Origin: Knoxdaviesia capensis
Lineage: Eukaryota; Ascomycota; Sordariomycetes; Microascales; Gondwanamycetaceae
Direction: 5' to 3'
Length of the DNA stretch: 64,000 nucleotides
NCBI GenBank assembly: GCA_001510575.1
Contig: LNGK01000004.1
Coordinates: forward strand, 458,748 to 522,747
The notes under the pieces were generated by a model. That model saw nothing but the letters and a program-made list of their open reading frames with translations. It made no database searches and was not told the origin of the DNA. This document shows, piece by piece, positions 12,101 through 25,989 of the stretch (position 1 is the stretch's first letter; each line of letters starts with the position of its first letter). The translations under genes were made by a program, and so were the position numbers.

Positions 12101-15100
12101 GTCAGTAACAAGATGTCGTTCTGAATCATGCTTCCTCTAGATATAAATACACACAAATCAAGGGTAGGTGAGACATCTCGATGGCCATAGTTTTATACGA
12201 ACAGAGCAGCTATGTGTATAGCCTCCCCAGGACAAGACCATTCCCCTCATAGTGTTGCGTCTTCCTCGTCTCTCCCATAGTAGTTCCTCTAGTTCCTTAT
12301 TACAGTTCCTCCTCGTCGTCTTTTTTTTTTTGCCACCAACCGGAATGCAGCAAGCCTAGGCGATGGCGGAAATCTGAAACTGAAAAAGCAGAGCTGGGAA
12401 GAAAAGAACGAAGAGGGCTGGTTGAACGGCGGTGATAAGTGCCTCTCCGGCATCAATCAACAGAATAATACTATATATAATTTTACCCCCCAGAAAAAAA
12501 AAAAGGGACAAAAAGAAAGAAGAAAAAAACCTCAGACATGTCAAGTTCGGAGGAATTATTATTACGTGTTTTTGCCTCGATGGGGAACGGAGGGGAGTGA
12601 GTGGATTTGCCAGAGCAAGAACATGCATCCCGGCTACTAGTTGGAGAAAACCTAAGATATAGTGTGAGATGGGAAATCTGCGAGATACGAGGAAGTGTTC
12701 AGAAAATAGTGAAAATACTGCAAGCCACAAAATCCAGGATAGGGAGCGGATAAGGAAGGCAAGCGAGATGCCGAATCCATTCTTTCACATGGAAAAACTG
12801 AAGATGTAGTTTGCTAGTGCTTGTATCCCAAGAAGGTTCCCTCCCTCCTACTGATCTTTTACAGTCCGTGATCCCTCAAGTCTCGACATCCCTATCTCTC
12901 TTCCTCTCCTCCCACTCATGAGAGAGAGAGAGGGAGAGAGACTGGACCCCTGCATGTACGACACACCAGACCTTTTGTATCGGTCAATCTCTTAGTGCAA
13001 ACAAGGCCGGGTCTAAACCAACTTCGGTGCTGTCTCCTCTTCCATATGTGCAAATATTAAGATTGCTGTGTTCGGCCCTGTTGCCCACACGGAAGCAAGC
13101 AACGGGTAAAGAGGCTTCGATTGTAGGCAAAGATATCCCCATTTTAAAATTGCAGCGGCCGCAGATTATCAAAGGAAAAAGAAAAAGAAAAAGAAATATC
13201 ACGACTTGACATTTCTCGATTCCTCTCTCACGTTGAGAGGGAGAGCCACATCCCATCCCACTTAAAATGACATGCTTCTTTGGTCTTCGAGCCATCATCA
13301 CCGGCACGTAGCAGACAAATGCCTGTAACAAAGTGTCGATGGTCTCCACTTCCACTATATATGTGATAAGTCTCATTTTGTTCCCTTACCTTATGGAGTT
13401 AACCGTATGCAAGTTGGTTGGAGTTTGGCCGCCTTGGTGGGGATCTTGCAGCATACTGTAAAGAGTCCATACAACTCTCTCTCGTCGCAGTAATTCCTCG
13501 TTGGTTTTCCTTCTTCTGCAGTGTGTGTTCCGTTCCTGCTGCTCCTCCGTCGGCCACCTGCATCGCAATGGAAACCACGACATCCGAAGCCGAGACGGGC
13601 TCTCGTGAACATGAACGAAAGTGCTGTTGTTGCGTTTTTTTTTTCAGGGGTCGGGAACATTAATACTTGATGTATTATAGCCCCAGAAGTTGACTAGCCC
13701 ATCCCTCCTTTTCTCTGATTCTCTGCCTCTCGGTCTAGATTCTACTACCTTCGTTTTGAGTTAGGCTTGTTTGGGCTGTTCCAAAGGTTACAACCCGGAA
13801 GGGAGAGATGCTGGATAACACAGCACATGCCCAGTTCCTGGTGTAGTACTGGAAACTGGTAATCACACACCCAAGCTAAAAAAGAAAATAAAAAGAAAAA
13901 TAAGAAGAAAGATAATAAAGCAGAGACAGTATTGGTCCCTCCTTGGGGGTAAAGTGAAGCCGATCCTACCAACCTTTTTCAACTTGGCTGGACTTTTGCT
14001 GCGCTAGAGCCAACGGCGTGGAGAAAACGCCCAGGTTTCATGGAGGGGGGGAGCAGAATAATACCAAGGCCCTAGGGGGTTTTTTTTGGTGGTCTTCTTT
14101 TTGGTGTTTTTGTTATGGGCGCTCTTTATTAATTATTTTATTTTCTCGTGATTTTGGTGAACTTGGCCCCCAACATTGCACTGATCAGCCGGGTTGTTGA
14201 CTCTGTTAGGTCGGGCAAACCAGGAAGTTAGGCATGACTTCATACTCGTATACACAACATTGGTATGTGGTCCCCAGAATTTCAGAGTCTGTTTTTGCCC
14301 GCGTAGGTCTGTTAAATCGATCTTGGAAATTCCAAGTTTGTCGAATCACAATCCCACCATCGTCATGATATGCAAGCCACAAATGTGACTGTTCTTTGTC
14401 CTACAGTGACAATACTTCACACTGTCACCGTGTTGATTAGACGCCCAACTCCTGCAGACCTAGATCACTCTCACGTAAACTCAACCCTACGGTCTAAGTT
14501 CTTAATCCGTACGATATGATAGTTGATCTTCCTTTCCTCCGGTTTCTGTTACAGTGGCAGCAAATTTCACTTACCGAGCCCCGAACCCAACTGTAGGGTT
14601 GTACTGTATAACTAAGGCACTTCTAAGTTCTAACATGATACGAAAGCCCACCCACATCTTGCTCCCCGGCACAACCCTGTCTCGATGGCCCAGATTGACA
14701 CTTTGACTGGCATTGTCCTTGTGTGTAAAAACTAAACTAGCCTAACGGATACGGATATGGGACCAGAAAACAGAGCTAGACAGGCTTTGGGGTTTTCTTC
14801 CGGCTGGTCTGTTAAAGTTAAGGGAGAAAACCCATCTGGCATGCAACCGGAGACTGGGGGTTATAGGAAAACATTCGGTGGAGAGACCGTGTATGAGGCT
14901 GTGAGAGGCTGGCCAGTACGACATAACTTACACAGACCGCCCTTTGGGACCAAGAGATCTTGTGTGGCATCATCAACGGGCGACGAGTCGAGTCTGTTCG
15001 TCGGCTTTCTCAATTAATCCCCAGGTTTAGGGTGTTATTACTAGTGTTATACACTACATATGAGCCTTCGTACTGTATATCGTGTATCGTTTTTTGCACC

Positions 15101-18100
15101 TTACCTGGTCTCGCTCGCCAGGCGTTTCTCTCGGAGAACGAAAGGGGATCTCGGGGATGGGGAGAGTGGAGGGACGAACACACACCCTCTCTCTCTTCTG
15201 TATGGAGAGACCGAAGACGCAATTGTCGATCCAGAGTATATCATGCCTAGATCTTTGACTGACTCCCCAGCCCTGGATCATCCGTGATAGCCGGGCCTAT
15301 TTGCATCCGTGAAGAATGTTTGTCAATGGGATTTTTTTGGCCAGACACACACTCTCCCTCCGAAAGGCTCTTTGTGCGTTCTTGGTATGCAGACAAACGC
15401 CCCCGGTCGACGTGGTATTGGGCCATAGGTGTCGGCAGACTCCGTCGATTGATTAGGACTTTATCGGGACTTTGGGGGTTGGAAACTCAGATGAGGAGTT
15501 CAGATAGTGAGGAGGGACATCTTGAGTTGTGGGAGAGTCCGGCCCTGATAGAGGGAAACAGATGGAAGTTGCCGGAGTTGAAGGCCAGCAACCTTGAACA
15601 TGAAAATGCCAAATCGCGATGTAAACAGTCCAGATCAAGTATCCATATATTGGAAGGTGAATATTTAGCCATTAAGAAGCTGGGATCATTTCTTGGGGCA
15701 AGCCCGGCTTCCTACTGTACTGTACAGCCAAGCACGGGCGGCCTACCAGCCAACATGCGAGAATTGAGGTTGTGTTGTGGCAATGTCTGTCTAGGTACAG
15801 TAGAGGAAAGGTCAGTCATCATGCCTGTCAACTTTGAGGCCAGGGCGCTAGCTCAGAAGTTAAGGTGAAGTAAGTACTACACACAAGTTCATATGGTACA
15901 TACGAGGACACAGCCAAGTCAGTGTGCTATGAAATGATGGTTCACCATAACTGGTACGAACGAGCAAGCAGAACACGAAGAGGACTCCAATCCCGTCCAA
16001 GCTTCGCGGTTCCTGTTTTTTTACTGGGCCGCCTGTTGTCATACGGGAACGACGCAGAACAAGTACCCAGAACCCATATGCGACATGTATTTCTAATAGT
16101 TAAGCCACTATGAGAAGTCGTACTTCGGTACCCCAAAAGAGTTAAGTGGTAAGATTACCTCGGTTTCAAGGTACTTTGTAAAAGCCGACGGGCCAAATGG
16201 CCCCTATTCACTATATTTTGAAATACCAGAGGTTGTTCTCGAAAAGCCACACACACAAACGCAAACACAACCCCCAGAAGATAACCCAAAAAGAATATAC
16301 TCTCTCTTGCTTGCTTGTTGCTTGACACTGCACACCCGCACGGTCCCGCCATGTCTCTGGCTTAGCCAGGCCAAATGTTGGCAGAATGTCCGTGTCAGAG
16401 GGAGAGGAGGATAGTGGAGGGTTGCATTCTCTCGGCCGGGCTTATATCTCAAACCGGGAGGGAGGGGGGGAACATTGGGATTTCTAGACATATAGTCACC
16501 CAAAAACAAAGGCACTTCTAGCTCTAGATGCAAAACATAAGTCTGTACAGTACAGTACAGATTGATGGCATACTATGATCAGCAGACTCCCCGTCTGATG
16601 GGCTGTCAACAGTTGTGGTAGTAGCCTGCGATCTCTGATCATTCCGATGTTTGGAGATTACCAGGAAACAAAACTTTGTTGAGTCAGGAATGGCGGGGGG
16701 AAACAGAGGGGCTGTTCGATGGGGGGGGATCTTGAACCAACCCACTCTATCGGCTTACAGGTGGGCAGGTCAGCCTTTGGGCCTTTTCCGCGTCTCTGAT
16801 ATGCGCATATTATACATTGAACGAACTTACATACAGTACGTCGAGTAAAAGACTGGACTTACTGTATGTACACTGTTGGTCCGACGGACATGCAGCAACG
16901 GTGTCATAGTTATGACTGTCTGGCCGTCTATGACTAACAGAAGGACCCCCAGTCCTGCCTAGCTGGATATCATCACCCTCGATCATGAATGAGCCTCGAG
17001 TCAGTTCTGCGTCATCCATCGTCTTGTAACTTTCTCTTATGAGGGTGAGATACAACGTATCATCCATCGGATTCACTTCATGTGTAAGGCGGCTGTGGGA
17101 TGAAACATGTATTTCTGGGGATATTAGCTGCAGTCATTCTCACTGGCCATAGCCCATTTAATATCTGATTCGGCTTTACTCCTGTGATCCAACAAATAAG
17201 CAACTGCTGAAAGCAGGAGATGCTTCTCTCCTCCCACAGACTCGGTGGGCCACAAATACCGGCACATGCGTTAAAGATAAAAATAAAACCTCGAAGTAAT
17301 ATATGAACTGGCGCCCAGCTGCCTTTTTAAAGCAGGACGAGGCTCACGGCATCCAGATACAAGTATTGTTTTGTCCTATATATACGCTTCTGGCTTGTAT
17401 CGGTATTCGCTGTGTATATGTTTTAATATCGTAGATGCCGCCTGGTCCACCCACCCACGCAAAGCCACCACCACTCTCCATGGCACTATTTATGGAGAAA
17501 TATGCGCGTCTGCCACCAGCCGTTCGGCTTTCCCTCAAGTCAGATGCTCCCGGTTTCCTGCCTCGCTCGGGGGAGTGAACAAGAACAGAAGCTTAGACAG
17601 AGAATGAAAGGGATCCCACCTCGAAGGATAGAAATAGATATTCCTTAACGCCTGTTCATCTAACCGGTATTGGGTCGGGTCGGAACCGGAGTCCCTGACG
17701 ATTATGTGCGTAGTACATGGATGATGTATTGTTCTTTGGGCTGGTGTCTAGGCAGCTATATTGGCAGAGGACGTGGCGTTCATGGAGGGAATGGATGGGA
17801 TTTTTTCTCTTCGGGGAGGTCATCACATGTGTTTCATATATCATGCCGGAACATGCGTGTTGGCACTTGCTAAATAGGGAGGGTGTATGTGTTTGGTTGG
17901 AGGGGCAATATTCGGGTTCGGGTTTGGCACTCAGTAAGAGCTTGAGCGAGCATCTTAACAGGGGCATTCAACCCCACTCAAATCAATGGCTGTTAGGCAT
18001 GCATCACAGACTGCACTTACATACAGTACTGTACATGGGAGAGACGGTCCAGGCCATTCACTGACAAAGATCACAGGCCAGCTACATTATTACACCTTAA

Positions 18101-21100
18101 GGAAGAAACCCAACACACCGGCCACGAACACGCGTTCGATAGGTACATGGACTGAAAAGCGGGCGTCTTCATCCCACGCTTTACGCTCGCTAATAGATTG
18201 AATGAAGTGGGAGGTCGACATGAAAGGGCAAAAAGCGTATAGAGTCCATGCATACGCGGATACAGCGAAAATTGCACAAGCACATATCAAAAGACAAGGA
18301 ATGTCTGGACACAGAAACCAACGCTTCCCATAATCCCCCCCTCTTCATCCCACGCTTCTTGGGGCCTGAAATTTACGTGTCTTCACGAGACTCGTCTGAA
18401 ATACACATCACCCGATTACGAGCTGAGAGCGACACACCAAGGGAAAAAAAACACAGACAGAGCAAAATAAACAATACAGGCCGGTCTCCCGGTCCTATTG
18501 GTGAGTTTGGCCACTGGTTCCAGGCACTGAAATCATCCCGCATTTAGTTTTGGCTGTCCGGCTTTTTCCTTCTCGCTGGTCTTTTGGTTCGTGTACTAGT
18601 AAGTAACTTGGCTCCGTCGATTCCCGCATCTCCTTGAAGCCTAAACGTAAACGCCCAATGTAAGTTTCCTTAGCCAGGGGAGGGGTGTGTGTCGACACAA
18701 AAAAAACAAAATAGACGGTGAAGTTGACCGACTGGCGGCCTGATAGGCCAGCGACCCAAGACCAGACCCAAAGAGAGAGAGAGAGAGCCCAGCCCATCAC
18801 GGTGTCCTCGGACCCGGGGCCCGAAAGGAAGGTAAAAAAAGGAGGGGTTGGAAGCCGGGCCAGGAACACGGCACAGGGAGTTGAAAGATGGACACAGACA
18901 ACATGCAATGCAGGACAGATGCTGCAGTAGATTGTTGACCGAGAGAGTGCATGCATCTAAATGCATTTGCATCATCGGACAGCTAAAACTTGAGTGCACC
19001 ACTTAAAAATGCCTGCTAGGTTCATCATTCATTGCCTGCTTGCTAGGAAATTCCGAAGGCATTTCATCAAAGCTTTAGTCGGATATAACCTACGATGGGG
19101 CATGTTAATGGGAAGACTCGATGATCAAGGCCTAGCACGGCGATCCCTTCCTATCAAGAGTCAGGAAATCCTGCAGCGCGCTTGATGCCCTCTTTCTCTT
19201 CTTCTTTCGTATTTTGATGGTGTCTTTTTTTAGCTTTCCGAGGGCAGTGAAGCCAAACCAAAAAGAATCGGGGCCTTTATTTCATCACGGCTTTTTTTTT
19301 TTTTTCCCAAGAGAGGAAAATTAGTAACCACGACAAGACCCTCAAGGGGAAAAGAAGATGAAAGAAAAACGAAAGAAAAAACGACAATGGGGCTGGCTGG
19401 ACTTGACACCCCCCGGACCCTGGATATCAGTTCACATCATCGTACACGCATTCAATGGCCGTTTATAGACTAGGTGTCTGTCTGTCTGACTGACTTGTAC
19501 GTGTATAAGAAAAAAAAATCAACAGTTCCTTTTACGTGTTGGCAACGGGCGGTCAGTAATGCACCAGCTCCACCAATATGCGAAAACACCCGATTCCTGG
19601 TTGAAGCTTCGCTGACTTGAAACTGACCTTTGGGGTCATATAGGGGTTCTCAAAAATAACAGATGTATTGTTTTGTTTCTATGAGATTGGAGGGTATATC
19701 ACTGATATTCCACGAGAGTGAAGTAGTCGCTCTCAACATGAAATATCACCACCACACCATCTCAGACCAGTCTAGACTGCACGTTTTGCGGAGGTGGGGG
19801 ATGAACGTGGAACGAGGCGACATAGCAAATGTAGTCCGCAACAAACCCAGCACTGGGCCCTTTTGAATAGGACTTGAAGTCGCTTCAGCCCCAAGTGGAA
19901 TGTGTATTCTTACATATCTTGGTAAGAGGAGAAGAGGAGGCTTCGGTTGCTTGCCTGATACTGTATGCTCACACTACATACTTCCATACTGGACATGTTT
20001 AGTCCTTCCTGAGACTAACGTCGTCGTCGCTCCTCAAGCGAGAACGAACCAGGCCAACCCCCCACTCTTCTCAGCTATATTCGAATAGATATATTTAAGT
20101 ATGTAGCGTAAGGTGTGCCTACTCTTGAGTTTCAACTCGCTCCCTTAGCTCTGGGGCTGGTATCCCGCTGTTTCTATCTATAATTCAAACAGGTAATCTA
20201 CTGACAATACCGGAGGCATTTTCCTCTTGCCGCGCGTGGAGAAATGCAGGATGCCGTGTCTGATCTATACGGTGTCGGCACCTCGCAATCGCGAGCTGGA
20301 CCAGATTGCCACACCCCATGACAATTTCATTCATCTCAGAGTTTTGTATTTTTTTATAGAGAAAGGAAGAGGTAAAGGGTGTTCACATGGCTTGAATCCC
20401 GCCACGTCCGCCTCTCTTCGCCGTATGCCTATCTACATACCCTAGACTAGACAGCATCTTGAAGATTTTTATTTTATTTTTGTCTTTATGAAATTTTCTT
20501 TTTACCTAGAAGTTAGAGCTACTACTACCGTATATCGGCGAAAATGACCTGTCTGCACTGCATATAAGTCGGAGATGGAGTTCTACATACAGTAGCTAGC
20601 TTAGCTGACGAGTCTGACTCATCATCGACACGTAGGATGTATAATATGGCATAGTATTGCTTTGAGGACCTGATGGCGATGATGCACCGGAGGCTTTTTC
20701 TGTTTTCTGCAGTCCTGTCAATGGGATCTGCCTCGAGTCGGTTCTTGAGGCACTGGTTTCGGCGCTCACCTCCTGGTGTCCTTCACTCCCGCTTCGCTTC
20801 ATTCGACTCTGATCCTCGGCGATATGACTGCACACAGTGAACATCGACCAAAAATAGAGTCCTCCTCGTACGGGTTGGAAACAAAAAAAACAGACTACAG
20901 TACGTGCACACAAAAGGCCAGTCAGCCCGTCATGCCGCGCTGTTCAAGTCGTCAAGTGGTGTTGCCTGGGAGAAACTGCCTTGGTAGTAGCTTTTTAAGG
21001 GGACCTGTAAGTATCAAGGCTATAAAACTCGTAATCATTTTGTGTATGGACTCGTAGTAAAACATGGTCTGGTTCCTCAGGCCCTTTTAAAAAAAATATT

Positions 21101-22382
21101 TATAGATATATTCCAACAAAAAACATCCTACTACAGAAAAGGTAAATTCGAGGAAAAATAGATTGTGTCAGACGAGCCAGTGCCCCTCCAATTTACTGAC
21201 AAACCTTTCCGAGGGCGTTGTCAATGTAGCCTGGGTGTCGAGAAGACGATGAACAGTATCTCATTGGGCCATGGGGGGATTTGTCGCCCAGATGTGGCTT
21301 GGTTTTGGTCATAAAAAGGAGGACACACACACACACTCACACACACACACACACACATACAAACATGAAGCGTGTGAGAAGATGCACGAGGTTGCACTGG
21401 AAGAAGGAAATTTCAACAATCTATGACCTGAGTGGTGTACGGGTAGTGAGAATAACGGGAAGTGGATTGATTCCTTTGATCAAACCGTTCACCAGTAAGA
21501 TTCCAGGACGGTTCTATGGCACAAATGGAAGATATCTCGATGTCTTAGACTAGAACACGGAACATGGTTGATGAAATTAGGGCCCGCGCATGGGGAACGA
21601 ATGCTGGAAGAGCTTCATCCTACAGCGAGCGAGTGCATAGTGGGGTCTAGGACGAACAGCTGAGACATTTCTGCAGGCTGGCTGGACTAGATTGAGGCCT
21701 TAAGGAGGCAGCTTTTTCGGCCTGGTAAGAGGACAGCGAAGATGTATCCTCTCCCTCTATCTCTTCTTTGGGCGGAATCCAAAGTTGCAATTCACTACAA
21801 CGAAAGCCCCAAACTTCTCGCTCATCTGCCTTCCTTTGCCTCACCCATATCAATATTATTCCCCTCTGCCTATATCCTGGGACCCGGACCAAACCTTTCC
21901 TCATGCATTCAGGGGGTTCTGGTTCTATAACGTTGATCAACTTATGTGTGCTGCGTTCCCTGGACCTCTTTTTTTTTTTTTTTTTTCCTCTTCCTTTTCT
22001 CTCCAGGTTCATCTTGGGTGGTTCCTTCTGGGATCAGAAGAACTTTTCCCGGCTGGGGGGAGACAGAGCGGAGCGTACAGAAACAATCGCACGCCTGTAT
22101 CGCAAGTCCGGTGCGAGGTGGATGGACATGGAAGGCCGACCAGAAAATATCTTAGGTCATCCAGATCGGAAATCGTCCCCCTGGTCCAGTTCCCGAGAGA
22201 CAGGAAGAACTGGTAAGTGGTTAACGTTCTTCCGTCAGCCAGACAGACGGACATATGGCAAAAACGGGCTAGCTAGCGAACACTTGGTTCCGCCATCTAG
22301 TGTATTCGACAGCGAACGGGCTTTAGAAGCCACCACTTTATAGGCAGACACACTTCAGTATCATTCCGTCTCGGCCCTCTCG
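9184..22382. other. Gene-free, non-RIP intergenic sequence (continued)
   Basis: No gene could be supported. The largest frames (for example 15284-15868, 10075-10620 on minus, 21768-22343) encode no recognisable domain and look like chance frames. TACTGTA/TACAGTA words recur at 9757, 10314, 13454, 14602, 15071, 15713, 15796, 16546, 16832, 16860, 18022, 19959, 20588 and 20896. Short GA runs occur near 12918 and 18771, and a CA repeat at 21322-21357. There is no transposon relic with recognisable coding remains. Confidence 0.6.
21322..21357. repeat. (CA)n microsatellite
   Basis: A dinucleotide CA repeat of about 18 units with one interruption (a TCA step). No gene flanks it closely. Confidence 0.9.
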
Positions 22383-22388
22383 AACCAT

Positions 22389-22416
22389 GGAGACACACAT
22401 ACACACACACACACTC

Positions 22417-22454
<38 letters not shown>
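22389..22454. repeat. Compound (CA)n-(CT)n microsatellite
   Basis: A CA repeat passes directly into a CT repeat of more than 20 units with one G interruption. It lies about 1.9 kb upstream of the C2H2 gene start at 24363. Confidence 0.9.
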
Positions 22455-22456
<2 letters not shown>

Positions 22457-22664
22457 GCATATGTACACACACATATATATCATCCGACTCCAAATCCTGG
22501 TTGCTGCTTGCTGTCATTCTTCACCCAGCCCCAAATCCCCCGTAAAAAGCCAATTCTTCTTCATATAACGGCTCCTGCGTTTTACGTCCCCCGAAGAATC
22601 TCACCGAACACGGGACTGACTACAGATGTTCATACACGTATTCAAACTTCCCCATCTACACACA

Positions 22665-24225
22665 TACAGTACACTCCCAGTCCAGAAGAGGACGATGCGG
22701 TTGAGCTACCACTGAAATGGCATGTGTTGAACGGACTTGAACTGACCAGAACAGATTAATTGTTAAGGTGGGTGGTAGGTGCGCCAACCTGTGATCTCGT
22801 CAACCACTCAAGATGCTTGAACGGAGTGTACGTGATAAACACCCCCCCCCTTCTCCCTCCTCAAATAAAAGGTCCTTCTTGTTCGAGGGCAAATCCATCA
22901 TCCATGCCTCCTCGTCCAAGCCAAATAAAGCCATCTGGGCTGTTTTCCTTCTCCTCTTGTCTCTTTCCACGTCTTCGTGCTCGACACCAATCTTGAAATT
23001 ACACCATGCCCTTCAATATATCGGCCACTCCATATCATGGTCTGTTTCGTTATTTCTTCGTCTTCTTGCTCACCGGAGTTTGTTCAACATCGCTTTAACC
23101 CATGCTCGGAGGTTTCATTTTCATTTTGCCTCTTCTAGAAGAGTGACCACCGGCATGGCATATAGAGAAAATCTTATATACTATTAGAATTATACATCTC
23201 TCCTTCCCCTCCTCCTGTTTGTCTATTCATTCAACTTCGGCTGATTCGATCATCCAGATAACCTCCCATCTCTTCAGCCCCGAGCTTCTTTGGGATCCTT
23301 TTTTTCCCCCTTTGTCTTTGGCAGTCATCGATCGATCTGGGTTCAGATATCTTTGGTTCCTTTTTTTTTTCCGGCTTCACTCCACTATTTGAAACTTTTA
23401 TTCACTTATAAAATACATCACCGCCCAACTTGGTCTCCTAGATCTCCAGATCTTGAGTCTTCAAGAACTTCCAGAGAAACAAAGAACAGCAAGACGGACT
23501 CTTCGCTTCTTCTCTGGCCACTGCTCTGCACACCACTTACACTGCCCACTTTTGCTTATGCTGCCCAGATCCCATCGTTCAACCAACCAGAAGCCGCGCC
23601 AACAAGGCTCACATGCAACTGTACACCATATCAAGACGTTTTGCTAACATACAATAGTTCCTGCCTGCCCTGGAAGCTTTGATATACCTTTGCTATAGCC
23701 TTCCACTCTTTCCACACCTTTTCCTTTTTTTTTCTGCCCGCCCTCTCAACTTCAACCAACACCCTGTCACTACTATAAAATACACCCTATCCTTCTCAGA
23801 TTCACACACCCCCCCTCCCCTCCTTCACCCTTCTTCTCTATACATACTCCTAGGTCCTCAGCAATCCCTACTACTGGGCGTTTATTCGCACTCCTTCTGT
23901 CTTTCTCTTTTCCTCTGCTGTACACCTCTGACTCCCCCTACGACTAGTTCGGCTGCTGCCTTTATATGGAGCCTTGAACAACTAACACCACAGCTTGTCT
24001 CTCGCTCTCACTCTTTTTTTCCTACCCCCCCCCCAAAAAAAGGCCCAAGACTCTCTCCTACTCCCTGCCCTATTTCATACTTATTTTCATACTTATAAGC
24101 TTTCTTACCCCTTCCACTTATTTTCTATATATCTTCTCCATCCCTCCCCCTCATCCTCCATTGTCATCTTCATCTTCATCCTCCACCTCTCTCTTACCCT
24201 TTCCTTTCCACCACTTTGAGCTTCT

Positions 24226-24291
<66 letters not shown>

Positions 24292-24362
24292 TCTCTCTGG
24301 CCTCATCTCAGAACTTGCAATCCCCCTCGCCAACCCCATCCGATTCTCCCGGTTTCCTCGCC
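22665..24362 (+). promoter_or_regulatory. Probable promoter and long pyrimidine-rich 5' leader of the C2H2 gene
   Basis: From about 22.84 kb to the ATG at 24363 the plus strand is markedly C/T-rich, as is typical of fungal promoters and 5' untranslated leaders. Several short upstream frames beginning with ATG fall inside it (for example 23290, 23679, 23995), so if the leader is long, the downstream start would be subject to upstream-ORF control. The transcription start cannot be fixed from sequence. A TACAGTA word lies at 22665. Confidence 0.45.
24229..24291. repeat. Compound (CT)n-(TA)n microsatellite in the C2H2 leader
   Basis: About 15 CT units run directly into about 16 TA units, ending some 72 bases before the ATG at 24363. 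In frame it reads as Ser-Leu then Tyr-Ile repeats, which creates a false N-terminal extension from an ATG at 24216. The TA tract could affect promoter melting or leader structure (inference). Confidence 0.95.
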
Positions 24363-25989
24363 ATGGACCTCTCCCCGCCGTCTCTCACGACGTCGCCCGA
24401 TTCTCCTTCGTACGCCTACAGCTCGTCCGCTGAGCACTCTCCCTTGGACTACCCCTCTCCCGGCTTCCTTGACCACCACCACCAGCACCAGTACAAGATC
24501 AGCTCCATCTACGACACCGCAGCTTCCCACCAGTGTACAATGACCCAGGTCATGGATTCGGACCACTCCCACCCGCGTATGGTCGACCTTCCGCTTGGCG
24601 AATGGCAGTCTCCCGTCATCCTCACCCCGTCCACCACCGGGGCTGTGTCGGCCTCCGCCGTCATGTCGGGGGGATACGACACCTTTTCGCACTATCAGCC
24701 TTATGGCCACGACGTCTATTCCCAGCCAACCTCGCACCCGCAGTCTAGCAACCACCCTCACCACTCCCACGCCTCTGCCTCTCCAACCCCGTCAGTTGCT
24801 TCTCTTCATTCCCAGGCTCATGCTCACGGTCACTCCCACGCCCACCATATGCACCCTCTCGTCTCGTCTCATCCCCATGCTTCGCCCTCTCCTGTCATGA
24901 GACAACCGAGCCACTCGCGGCCGCCTGTCTCTTCCATTTCTGTACGACAGCCGCCCCCCTACGCCTTCGCCAACGAAGCTTCTCTGCCTGGCACTCCCGC
25001 TGAGCGCGTGAAAACCGAGAATGGCCCCTCCACCTCTGACTACTGCCAGGTTGACCCTGTCCAGTACCCGTCTCCGAACTCCATTCCGGCTACCTATGTC
25101 TCCGATTCTACCGCCTTTCCCGTGACCACTTCGGCACCCTACTCGCTTGCCGACACGTCTTCTCACGACTGGAGTCACAAGGCCGCATCTGACTTCAGTG
25201 CCTCGAGCAACGGCCATTTCTACTCGCAGCAGCCAACCACCGCCCAGCCCGTCAACCCCTCGGTCTCTCTGGTTGGAATGAACCAGACGTACATGTCAGA
25301 CCGCAAGCTCAAGATGGCCCGTCCCCGGAGGCAGCAGCGCAGATTGACCACCAAGGAGGAAGCAAACTTCCAGTGTGAGATCAAGGGATGTGGAAAGCTA
25401 TTTAGCCGCAGCTACAACTACAAGGCTCACATGGAGACCCACGACGAGAAGCGCGAGTATCCTTTCCCTTGCGCCGTCAAGGACTGCACCAAGAAGTTTG
25501 TTCGCAAGACCGACCTCCAGAGACACAACCAGAGTGTTCACATGAAGGAGAGAAACCACAAATGCGACTACTGCGGCCGGATGTTTGCTCGCAAGGACAC
25601 CCTAAGAAGGTAAATTACCCATCCCGCCGACTTTGCAATCCCCTTCTTTGTCCGTGAAGATCACCCTACTGACTGTTGATCATCTTTGACTTCTTCTAAA
25701 TAGGCACATGGAAGACGGATGCTCCAAGAGATTTGACATTGACCCTCTGCAGCTACGAGGCGACAACCAGTTTGATCCCCTGGCATCGTCTGCCTCTCGA
25801 GGACTGAGCGGGGCCGGTTCTGCCACCTTGCCACAGCATATGATCCCCCAATCAGCAAGCTCGCTTCCGCCAATGACCATGCCGTCGCCGCACGCAACTT
25901 CTCTCATGTCTTCAAACTCGGCGTCCAACTTGCGAATGCATCCTCACCAGCGAGAATCCATGCCTATGCCTTGGTTGCGGCAATTATAA
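24363..25989 (+). CDS. C2H2 zinc-finger transcription factor (three fingers, one intron)
   Basis: A probable nuclear DNA-binding regulator of 510 residues. Exons are 24363-25609 and 25704-25989; the 94 bp intron has donor GTAAAT and acceptor AATAG and joins Arg-Arg to His-Met in frame. The start is the ATG in context GCCATGG; the longer frame from 24216 only translates microsatellite. The N-terminal two thirds are low-complexity, rich in Ser/Pro/His, with His-rich patches near residues 37-43 and 125-176. A basic stretch (ARPRRQQRR) precedes the fingers. Finger 1 begins at C338 (C-x4-C-x12-H-x3-H) and finger 2 at C370 (C-x4-C-x12-H-x4-H). Finger 3 is C401/C404/H417/C422, a C2HC form completed only after splicing. 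The C-terminal tail is Ser/Met/Pro-rich. The finger block looks like a conserved ascomycete family, but I cannot name the gene or its targets. Confidence is high for class and structure. Confidence 0.92.

Noticed and set aside
15284..15868. Open frame of 194 codons in the gene-free region
   Set aside because: No recognisable domain, no low-stop neighbour exons, uneven composition and overlapping antisense frames; consistent with chance in G/C-moderate DNA.
22681..22740. Possible tRNA on the minus strand (GTGGTAGCTCAACCG)
   Set aside because: Only one arm resembles a tRNA; there is no proper B box or acceptor stem at the right distance.
24216..24362. N-terminal extension of the first C2H2 protein
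   Set aside because: It translates the CT and TA microsatellites (Ser-Leu and Tyr-Ile repeats); the ATG at 24363 has a good context and begins normal protein sequence.
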